Below, piece after piece: positions 53,501 to 64,000 of a DNA stretch of 64,000 nt. Origin of the DNA: Bremia lactucae (taxonomy: Eukaryota; Oomycota; Peronosporomycetes; Peronosporales; Peronosporaceae). The DNA is taken from positions 1,795,600-1,859,599 of the forward strand of contig NW_027152213.1 in NCBI RefSeq assembly GCF_004359215.1, in the 5' to 3' direction. The notes beneath the pieces are model-generated. The model made no database searches. It was not told the DNA's origin and saw nothing but the letters and a program-made list of their open reading frames with translations. The number at the start of each line of letters is the position of its first letter. Position 1 is the stretch's first letter. The translations under genes were made by a program, and so were the position numbers.

Positions 53501-56500
53501 ACGTTGGGTATAGAGTAAGATACCGAAGCAATGCCACAATTTCGGCTGCCTTTGCGTCAGCAATGTGCGTCTTTTCTAGCTCAAGCTGTTGCATGTTCGC
53601 AATTTCGACCTCCGTTGCCATTGCAATTCCTTTTTGACAGCAAACAGAGTGGTACAAAGCCGCAGTTGAACACTCTGAACCCAAATCCTGCGAGCAAATA
53701 CGCGGGCGTTTCACTAGTGGAAGCCCCACAAGTGTCATTAACATGGTGACTATGTCGATTGAAATTCCTGAGGCGCGCTCTTGAGATCGGTATATCCTAT
53801 TAAGAGCCGATACAGAGTGGTGTGGAAATACCAGCATGGCGAGTTTAATGCACATAAATGCCGTCGCAATGTCACAAGAATCAATACCACGAATGACGTG
53901 AGAAGTTATGTCGGAATTCGCCGCGACAATTGAGCCAACTTTTGTGTTCGCAGAACCACATTTAAGAAGGACACTTGAAAGCTGGTTTTTGTAATAATGG
54001 CCCGGACTCGTTTCCAAAAGCATATCGTTAGACGTTGGAGAAGCCACTTTAAAACCAAAATGCTGAAAAAGGCACACACAAAGCCGTTTTACCGAGATGC
54101 TGCCACCAATTCTCGCCGACATTGTTTCCGTCACAGCCGTGTGTGTATTACCATGTGATGTGTCTTTATGGAACAAAGCCATGTTCTCCAGCAAAAAGTT
54201 AATCATCGTGGCCAGAATAGGATTGACACAGCCAGCTGACCGGTCCCTGGTCTTGTCATCAGCATCTTGTAGCGATCGATACATTAACGCACGAGTCATT
54301 GCCCATCCAGCAGCATGCAATTTTAAGAGCGGCACCTTGCGGCAACTAAATTTTCGCTTGACTTGTAAAGGTGCACGTTTGGACCTTGACTTTAGTTTGT
54401 AATTGGCATCGATTTCTTCCATCAGCGAAAGGAACAAACAATCGTAATTTTCGATCAAGCTATCCTCTGGTAAATGTTGGGTTTGCTTTGTCTTATCATG
54501 TGCGCCCTCTCGTTGATGATTTTCATCGGAGCAGCCAATTAGGATATATGAGCTATAAAACCCCGCAGCAATTTTAACCGCTTCAACATTAACCAATGCA
54601 TTGGACGGGACAGGTAAGGGCAAATCAGCAGATGCAAGCGTTCTTGGTCCAGTTCCTAATTGACCCTTGTTGTTTCGCCCAAAGGCCATCACTCGCCCAT
54701 TCGCTTTTAAAATAAGTGTGTGATAGCAACCGCAGGATGCGGATATAATTTTGGTGGACAATGGCAATGGGACAAGCTGAGCAGTCTGTTTATGGTCTTT
54801 GCTACCAATTCCCAATTGACCATAGTCATTCCGTCCCCATGTTACGAGCTTTCCTTGGTCACTAATTGTTACAGTATGATAATAGCCACAATTCACGTCT
54901 TTAATTTTTATATCATCTTCACCGAATGATATTTTGACCAAAGTAGGTAACTGAATATTGCGGGTATGTCCAAGGCCTAATTGTCCGTAATCATTCTTTC
55001 CAAATGAATACACGTCACCATTCCGTGTGCTCACAATTGTATGGTACAAGCCACACGCGACCTTTGTGACAAATTGACTTGATAATGAGTCAACGAATTG
55101 AGGAGTAGATTGATGTTGAGTATGGTTTAGACCTAATTGGCCACAATCATTCATTCCAAACATCAATAATTCTCCATTACTGGAGATGACTGCGCTATGG
55201 TGGTAGCTCACCGCAGCGGTAGTGATTAAATATTTGTCACGCAGACTTTCAATTTTACGAGGAGTATGGCTCTTTGATAGTGTTAATCCGAGCCCCAATT
55301 GACCACGATCATTGTATCCCCACGAGTAGACGGTACCTTCCGTAGTAACAGCAAGCATGTGCTCGCAGCCATTAGCAGCAGCGACCAGACGAATCGAAAT
55401 GCCATTTAATGCGCGTACAGGTGTGGCCATAATTACGCGCTCTTCAAATGTTCCAATTCCGCATTGGCCACTTTTATTAAGACCACAAGTAAGCACACGA
55501 CCATCTTTCATGACGACAGCAAGGACTTCATTACCTCCTACGATATCCCGAATTGCTTTCGCTGAAAAGTGAGGCACGCGTTCTAGTTGACTTGAAGAAT
55601 TACAATGCCCCAAGCAAAGTTCTCCATAATTATTTTGCCCACAGGAAAACAGTTCGCACTGCTCGAAGCTCGAGTCACTAAAAAATATATCAGATAGACT
55701 ATTTTGTTGTTGTGTAGCAACATTGACAGTCTCTGACTGAATCAAGCCGTCGCAAAACGCTTCTATCTTTTCAGTCCACGATCGTCGGGTAGGACAAAGC
55801 AACGTCTCTAAATTCAATGTATCACCTTGAGAGCTGCCAGCAAAACTAGCGTAATATTTACAATTAACGTCACCTCGATTATCGTCGTAGCACGCGACAC
55901 ATAGCTTGTTACGATTTTCTTCTTGTCCGTAATAGAACATTCCAGCCTTGAATGATATATTACATTCGTCACAACAGTACGACTTACCTACCATATTATC
56001 ACTGGCAATAGCAGTACCACAATACGCCGGTCCGTTTTCAACATTAAATAGACCAAAGAATCCAATATATCCAATATCAATATTAGTTCCTGCGGAAGGA
56101 CAGATCGCTTTGACGAGAATGTACCGACCAATAACCGGATATGCCAGTTGTTTGGAAACATTAGCACCACTGCCGTCAAGTACGATAAAAGCAACCGGCA
56201 GACTTTCATCGCGAGAGCAGAATCCATTACACGGAGGAAATGGCAGAGCTGCAAATTGCTCTGGGGTCATATTGTCAGCTTCCTGATAGGTCATTGGATC
56301 TGGAATATTACTTGTGATGAAGATTGCAGCATACTGAAGTGGACTTGAGTATCCTTGTCTAGGCCCTCGTATTGTGACAGAAGCAATACACATAGGAGTA
56401 TCAATTGCATGTTTAAGTACTAAGTTGACGTTTGATCCTTTTGTGGTACTGTACACCGTTGTATCGTCCAAAAGGCAATTGCGTGCAGCATGAGAAGTGC

Positions 56501-59500
56501 TTAACTCTTCACCATCACATGCGTGCACTCGAAGATCCAAGCGCTTACCCAGATGAGCCTCGTCTGAAAGAAATTGACATTTTGACGCTGGGCAATTAAC
56601 AGGACTCGGTAGATCGAAACGAGAGCAAGGATTAAAGCTCACATCAAAGACCGTGCCATTGCAAAGAACAGACACGGCAGGAAACAGCGGTTTGCTGACT
56701 GTTGCGAGATCTAATTGACATGCTCTTGGTTTCATGCTCTCAGAGTACAGAGTTATCGATGCATTTTCAAGATCAAACAAAACGCCGAAAACGCCGCATT
56801 CTACCACTTCCTCTTCGTGCTGGAATGTCACGTTCAGCTTGTGCTTTAGCGGCGCTTCAAAATTTACCGGGTCACAACCAATAATTCCAAAGTGAAGGAT
56901 GGAAATTCCATCTTTTCCTGCTGCTATTACTCGTACTTCAATAAAAATGCTTTCCTTGTCGAAGCCCTGACTTGCAGCAATTGTCTCAAAAGAGTTGTCG
57001 ATCGAGCAATAGGTGCCAGCAATGACCGTTGTTCCATTTGGTCCGACCTCAAGATGCTTTCCCTTACGCTTTCTATTCCAGCTAATAGTCGCTTCATTCG
57101 GAGGGATGGCAATAAGTCCACCAGTAATATTAGGAGTTGCCAAGGAATTGGCTGAGGTCGCATGCCAGATCTTCGGCGGAACTCTTGCGGTGAGGTTCCA
57201 ATGCACGCTTGCAGATTTCATTCCAATCGATGGAAAGATACCACATCCGACAACATCCAATGAAGTGAAGGTGGCAACATGGCACCGACTTGCACCATTG
57301 AAGAACTCAACTTGCCGCTTCTCACAATTCAATACGACTCCAAGAACATCCGGATATTGCCATGAAATGCCTGCTGAACCAAATATATTTTTGCTAGTTC
57401 CTTCCTGATACAAGAAGATACCGCATAGACTTGAATCACCGGGAACGTATGTGTTCAGATCTGCTGTTCCAAAAGTGATTCCAACAAAAATAGGAGTATC
57501 ACCAAGCGTATGAATCGATACCTCCCAGTACCAACGACCACGGTAAAAACATCTATCTAACACAACAAGACCGCCATTTCCCGATCTACTGTGTAAGCTC
57601 TGTGTTGCATCATAGTCATAATGGGCGACCTTAACTTTACCAAGGTCAGTCCCAAATGTAAGGTTTCGCGAGCATTTAATGCTTAAATCCCTTAATCCTA
57701 TCGATGCGGGAAGAATAACATATGTCTCGACACTTTCAGTATCAGCATCGATTGAATTAGATTCCTCGTACTGAATAAATCTTTGCCACCCCCTCCAGCT
57801 TATAAGCTCCATTAATAGTGGCATTAATTTGGTACGCTGCAAATAATCCCAATCTTGGCCTTGGTAAGGCAGGCAGCACACTTCCAGTACAATAAGCACT
57901 TCTTTCACAGAATCAGGAATCGAAATGATCGAGTTGTTCGTGCTTACCAATCCACCACCAATTCTAGTGTCTATGAGTTGTAGTATTTGATGCAAGTATT
58001 CCATTGACGACTCAAGAAGTAGAGACATTAGATGAAAAAATTCTCGTTTGATTGCGTCGGAAAGGCGTGGTCCAGCAAACTCTAAATTAACTAGATAGTG
58101 AACTTTCACCGTTGAAATATGTCCAGATGACATTTGATTGGAGGGTCTACTGGTCGCATGAACACGCTTGAACGCCCATGATAGCATTGCAATCACGTGA
58201 ACCCGTGAGTTGGAAATTATTTGCTCGCTTTGAAGCAACCGAGAAAACGTTTGAATTCCTTGAAGTCGCATTGTTGCACGCTTTTGATGGGCAAGTAATG
58301 TGTCTAGCATCTGGTCTTCCGAATGTCGAGTTGAACCTTGAACGTTACGACTTGTTTCATCCGAGTGTTGAAGAAACAAGAATATGTCTAAATTTATCTG
58401 TACATCTTCTTCTTCCATCATTTCCATTGACTTTGTTTCCATAAGTTTATCTAACTGTCGAGTATAGCGCTTTTGCTCCTGTTTGATGACAACTGATTCA
58501 TCCTTTGGGGACTTACCGAAATCTAAGACACGTGTTGAATTAAGCATAAGGCACGCGAAGTCATAAAGAATTCTTACCGTAATGCGATGCCATCGAGATT
58601 CCAGGAAGGATTTTTAAGGGAGATGACGCTGGTGATGTCGATTGAATCGGTACAGCTGCCAATTGCAGTAGTACAAGCGCCCTTCGGATAATTGGCTCAC
58701 AAACAGCGTTGTATAGAGCTTGCTGTCGGTCCTTCGCCTCCATATTCGCGGACAATATACTAGGAGCTCCGGTCTCACTACAATAATCACATAAATACAT
58801 GCAAAAAAATTAACAATTAACTACTAGCTTACCTGTACGCTGCAGCCAATTTCTGCTGTTCCCGTACAATCCTGAGTTGTAAAGAACATGCGCATTTTGT
58901 CATTCATCGGCACAATTTTACAATACACAATAGAAGGCATTACCAGCGCCGTAGCTGAAGCGCAGCCTTCCAGGCATTAACAACCGTTTCTGCTAACGTC
59001 CCTTGATCCGAAATTGGATCTGTCGTGTACGAAATGTTCGTATGCTTTAAAAGAGCCGCAAACGCTGCACGAACAGCCCGGTCTACTGCCTCGTGGCCAC
59101 CACTTTTCTCCAAACTAGCCTCAATACTATCCTGTCTTCTCAGCTTCACAAATCGAAGTTGAGGATTTAACTTGGATTCAGGATCCAGTGCACATCGTAC
59201 TTTATCCAAAAGTTTCTTTCCATTGCCAACGTTATCAATCACTTGTTGCAAAAGAATCTCGTTACGATTCACAACATTGTGGTTTGATGGTACATTGATA
59301 TCGTCGTTTGATACCATATCAGACCGAGGTTCTTCTAATCCACCTTGAAAGAGTGGCGAATTTAACCAGCGGTCTTTCACAAATACACTGTTCGATTCAT
59401 CACCAAGTAGCAAAGCAGCAGCATAATGACTTCCGACCCAAGAGAGCACTTTGTGCAGGTCAATTAGCCACTCGTGACTTTGCTCCATACTTATGACGCT

Positions 59501-62500
59501 TCCCTTTGTGATTGAATGTTGCGGTTGCGGCGATAGATGTGACACTTTGTTCCTGCCCATGTCATTGACCGATTCATCATTGATAGGATATATATGTTGC
59601 GATAAAATTGTTCGACTAGGACCAAACGAGATTTTTCTAGAGTCGTACTCGAGCAAGGACTCTGGTTTCGCTGCGCCAACTTTGACGAGCAATGAATTAG
59701 ACCCCAAAATCTTTGCTAAGTCTGCAGATATTCGTATTCGCCGAATCTCTACGCTGTTTGCCAACGCCTTTACTTTGCAGGATGTGAAATTTTGGACGCG
59801 GATAATCTTATCAAATACTTTTTGAAGAACCTGTCCATACGTGATGATGGGTTCGCTTCTTTGAATGAAGAGATATTGTGCAAATTCTTCGGAGATGTTT
59901 ACGGGAGCTGTATCTACAAAATCCGTAACACCATTACAATAGATATCAGAAGAGACATTTTCAGGAACCCTGGTTGGTGGAGAAACGTTTTGCTTGATCA
60001 CGACAAGTAGTATAGAATGAAGCCTTGTCAAAAGAGCTTCTATTTCAGGCCATACTGTTTTAAGCAATGCAGGAAGCGCCTCACGGACAGCGGGTAGAGA
60101 CAAGGCACTCAGTATCACAAACGGTAACAGCTTTCCAGAGAAACTGTGCTGGAGGATGATAGGAACGACTTCACGCTGGTTGAGATTCATTCTCGAGCAT
60201 TGATCCAGGCTCGAAACGAGGTATCTCACTAATAGTGTGCATACGGATTCTAGAATTCCCCAACTCTGATTAACAGAACATGCACACCAATAGATTGCAG
60301 CCCGTAGCAAGATGTTAAGACACTTAAATTCATGGCTCTTTTCAACAGCATCAAAGTTTTCCATGAGCTGTGTCATGTCCTTGGACATTTTCTCCATCGC
60401 TTTTTTCGTCTTACCCCACAAGGCATCTAAGAGTGTACCTATAAATTTAATGATACAAGCTGATACCGTCTCATCTGAGTCATTGTTAGCTTGGAAAAGC
60501 ATATTCGGATCACAAAATAATTGAAAAAGCATTTTGGCTGAAGTGAAATACGGAAATAGTCTTGGTAGTATTAGTTTCTGGGATGGCGTCCATTCTGCTT
60601 CTGCAGTATTCGTATTCGCCATAAGACGATTCATAATTTGTATGCGATCTGACAACGATGGAAACATAGTAGGAAAACCATGGTAAATGGCCAATGCTGT
60701 TTCTTGTTTGACAGCTTGATAGAACCAAATTACTTCTTTAGACATGAATGCCGAGGGTACGTGATCTGCTAGGATAAATAGCGCTTTTTGGATCGAGTAA
60801 AGAACGCCGCCTTGATCCGTTGAGGAGGCTAAAAAGCCAATTTCAGTTGCGGCTAAGCAACTTCGTGAAAACTAGACAGAAAAAAATTTAATGCAAAACT
60901 CTATCACCATATCCCAATACCTGCACAGTAGTACGTACCTCGAAAAAGTTAAGCTTTAGCAGTCTGATAGTAACCAACAATGGGTATAATACGTAAGGAA
61001 TTACATGGGTCGTGTCTAATTGCATATCTTGATTAAGTATGCCAAGGAATCGAGACATAATGTCGTCCAACAAGGCGTACAATGCTGAAAAAGTAGAAGC
61101 TTTCAAATCTATACACAGTGATCGGTATAAGCATCGTGACATTTGCACTGAGTCAGCATCTTCTGCTGGAATATCGTCGCTAGCCAATCGATCTAGATGA
61201 GCAAGTAGACAAATTGCAGAGTCTCGAGCCTCAGGTGTGCAATGCTGACTTGACGAATTCCCAACTTCACACCTTGAGCGTAGGACATTTAGAAAATTTC
61301 CTGCTTTGCTAGACGTCGACATACCGCTCGTCATTCCAAGATGATATGAGTCTGATATCGTGCCTTGATATATCCTGCAGACTTTGCTAAGAAGGAAGCG
61401 TTGTCCGTGAGCATGGATACGTCCCCCAAAAAGAAGTAACTCGCCAACATTACTTTTGAATGGCGCAGAATGACTCAAGGTAGGCAATGCTGTGATCGTA
61501 CCCGCTCGGATATGTATTGCTGCTGAGCAACATCCGTCCATTTCTCCTTGCGTATCCATTTGAATTTGATTCCAGTGTTGTAATGAGACAGAATAGTACC
61601 ACATATCACACAATAAAGTATTGACCTTGTTCACACCTCCAAATATCCAAATGCTTCCAGCGTCAGAGCACATGCTATACTGTACTCTACCCTCCGGTAT
61701 CATATGCTGAAACTTTCGTTGAAATTTGCCCATTGATCCACTGCTTGCAACGTCTTTAGCCCCTTGAAACTGATCGTCATGACACAAATGCCATAGTCGA
61801 TCAAATGTATTATACCGCCACAGATCTGATCGATACGACTCGTCACGATCCATTCCACCAAACAGGTACACACACTCGCCAATTACAGCAGAGGAGCATC
61901 CAAGTCGCGGCCCAGGATTTAGGGACATTGTGCTTGGGAGCTTAAACCATTTATAATCATCAACAGAGAGATGCCAAGCATCTCCGAGCACCTCGTTCTC
62001 GACCGACTTGCCACCATACATAAAGACGACAGAATTACGACGCACACTTACTACTGATGCGGTGTGGAAGGCACGTGATGGAGGCATGGACATATTTGAA
62101 GGCTGAATTAGAGCCCACGTTGGCAAAGAGCCGTCAGCATTCCTAATCGTCGAACACGTGTATAAATCCATGTGCCGTGAAGTAGCACAATTCTTTTCTC
62201 CACCAAGAACGAGAAGTTTGTCGCCTATTGCAACAACTTGATGGTGGCAAATTTCAATGGGGAAATCAGCCCACCTCTCCCACATTTTATTTAAAGTGTC
62301 GAATGCCCACACAAAATGGGTAGCTTCACTTGTTAAGTGTGGAGATCCCGTCTCATGAACGACTACCCCACCGACTACATATAATTTGCTTCCGACTAAG
62401 ACGGAGGCAGATCCCTCCAAAGGCGGAGGCCGTGAGGATATGTTTTCATGTTTACCATCCTCAAGTACTTCAATTGCTGCACTACCTGCAGGTCTCTTAA

Positions 62501-64000
62501 CTGCTCGCGAAATGCTTTCAAACTCGTGGCCAATAGTCGGAGGATAAGCAAAAGGCCGATGGCCTAAGTTTACGCGAATTATTTCGCCTCGTTCAAGACT
62601 GATACCTGGCATCAGACCAGACCGTTCGTCTTCGATAGAGCAATGAAGTTCTGAATAGGCTATACCTAGATTCACACCGTTCCGAAAGAAGGTCATTTCT
62701 TGTGTCATTAAGTCAAGCAAACAGCCGATGATATCACCAGCTCTCCACTTTTCTCCATACGATGAAGACCCGCTATTCCAACGTCGCTGGCGATTGCCAT
62801 CGTACGACCACGAATGAGTATGGTCACCAACGCCTTCGCCCTGATCAGAATTTCCCTGAAAGTAGCCGTCAATCCAACCTACTTGAATAAGACCACTCGT
62901 CACCACTTCGACTTCGTAAAACCACGTGCCATGAGTTAACGACACACCCATGGTCGAAATGGAGCCAAAATTGCTAAGTCCCTCCATTTCGCCGGACTGG
63001 TCGATATCAACTCGACCGCAAATTGATATTATACACGAGTGGTCAAGCAGACTGGAATCCCCTTCATCATTCTCACGCTTTTGCTCAACAATCAATGACG
63101 TCGTATAAAAACCAGCCGCAACATCCACACATCGACGTGGATCTTTTATCGAACGAATTTTTAAGGGAACAGGGAGTAAGGCATCCGCGCTGCGCCGATT
63201 TCCAAGCTGTCCTTTATTATTTCGACCAAATACAAAGACTTGGCCTTCTTCAGACAGTAGCACTGTATGGTAGCATCCACAAGTAGCCCGTATCATCTTC
63301 GTATTGGCAGTTAAGGCCACGACATTCAGTGCATTCTGGTGAGTCTTGTTTCCAAGACCAAGCTGTCCATAATCGTTACGCCCACATGAAAAAGTTCGCC
63401 CATCTGTGGTGACTACCATGGAGTGATAGTAGCCACAAGCAACAAAGCACACTTTCTCATTTGGAAGACTTACGAAGGTGGCTACTTTTAAGAGACGATT
63501 GTGGCCCATGCCCAACTGTCCATAGTCATTCTTGCCACAAGCATATAGCCCTCCAGCTGCGGTGCAAATAATTGTGTGATACAATCCACAAGCTACCATG
63601 GCGACTTCCATACCCTCAAGGCTCTTAGCCAATTGAGGAGTCGACTGGTGTTGTGTATGATCGAGTCCAAGCTGTCCACAATCATTCATACCAAACGTAT
63701 ACAGCTCCCCTTTGTCCGTAATTACGGCACTGTGATGATAGCTTACAGCAGCGAATGTCACCAACTTGTTCTTTAGTGCTTCAATGAGCTTTGGAGCGTG
63801 AAGTTTCGTAGTCAGATTTTCATGGCCTAATTGGCCCCGATCATTATAGCCCCAAGAATACGCAAGCCCTGCGTCTGTCAAAGCAATCATATGTTCGCAC
63901 CCATTGCTCGCGGCAATGTACTTTATCCGCTGAGAGCGTAAACTTTGTACAGGTCGAAGCATCACGACACGATCGTCAGAGTGGCCTTGACCGCACTGAC
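44598..64000 (-). CDS. Giant HERC-type HECT E3 ubiquitin ligase, 5' end outside window
   Basis: Exons in coding order: 64000-60939 (open at the edge), 60871-58944, 58871-58833, 58777-58578, 58522-51066, 50999-44980, 44916-44804, 44737-44598. All seven introns are GT-AG of 55-72 nt and keep one frame, giving at least 6,318 residues. Approximate domains, numbered from the window edge: RCC1 propeller 1-305; SPRY 350-480; kelch repeats 525-880; SPRY 2055-2190; ZZ-like finger 2590-2630 (CDECN, CVACYDD); second RCC1 propeller 2700-3070; FHA 3850-3935 (VGR, SGRH, NGT); UBA-like 4229-4270; SPRY 5080-5230 and 5440-5570; UBA 5630-5670 (FLREMGFPMEW); HECT 5960-6318. The catalytic Cys is in LPLAHTC, 45 residues from the end. 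HECT ligases take ubiquitin onto this Cys and pass it to substrates; the other domains would choose substrates. The substrate is unknown. Confidence 0.88.

Noticed and set aside
51000..58547. Separate RCC1/FHA gene ending at 51000
   Set aside because: The last codons before the stop lie inside a 66-nt GT-AG intron (51000-51065). The next frame joins in phase, and the RCC1 frame has no poly(A)-type spacing before the HECT frame.
1..64000. CRISPR array, tRNA or rRNA genes
   Set aside because: No regular spacer-repeat pattern, cloverleaf or conserved rRNA segment was seen. The genome is eukaryotic, so prokaryotic signals such as ribosome binding sites do not apply.

Overview
The window looks like nuclear DNA of a plant-pathogenic oomycete (Peronosporales: Phytophthora or downy-mildew type). 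The evidence is the short GT-AG introns (mostly 55-75 nt) in tightly packed genes, the abundant Ty3/gypsy chromoviruses, a secreted RxLR/EER-like effector candidate, and SPX, TRM10 and HERC-type genes. I cannot name the species from sequence alone.

Positions 1-37.8 kb are a nested transposon block with almost no intact genes. From left to right it holds: the end of a pogo/Tigger DNA transposon (1-780); the 3' end of a chromovirus family I call C3 (1394-2699); a C1 pol fragment with a 100-N gap (2700-4342); a near full-length but dead C1 element (4776-11693); and a second C1 pol copy (11694-12435). That second copy is split by a 25.1-kb insertion bounded by LTRs of family C2 (12436-37551) with the 5-bp target duplication GCAAG. 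Inside the insertion are a truncated C2 copy (12436-18840), an inverted C1 copy (18841-25449), a C3 3' part (25500-28010), about 2.4 kb of non-LTR sequence with the effector candidate (29533-29958), and a complete-length C2 copy (30398-37551). Each of the three families carries a reading frame antisense to pol, between integrase and the 3' LTR.

Positions 38.2-64 kb are gene dense: an SPX-domain protein (38219-39142, four exons), a tail-anchored ankyrin-repeat protein (39294-40616, six exons), a Lys/Glu-rich protein of unknown function (complement 40862-43246), and a divergently transcribed TRM10-type tRNA methyltransferase (43322-44485, five exons). Then comes a giant HECT ubiquitin ligase gene (complement 44598->64000) that runs off the window edge. 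Its four long open frames join through seven short introns into one protein of at least 6,318 residues. In order it has RCC1 propeller, SPRY, kelch, SPRY, ZZ-like finger, second RCC1 propeller, FHA, UBA-like, two SPRY, UBA and HECT. The two RCC1 propellers match blade for blade, so one arose by intragenic duplication.

The genes are not a pathway cluster. They are independent housekeeping or signalling genes next to a transposon-rich compartment that holds the effector candidate.
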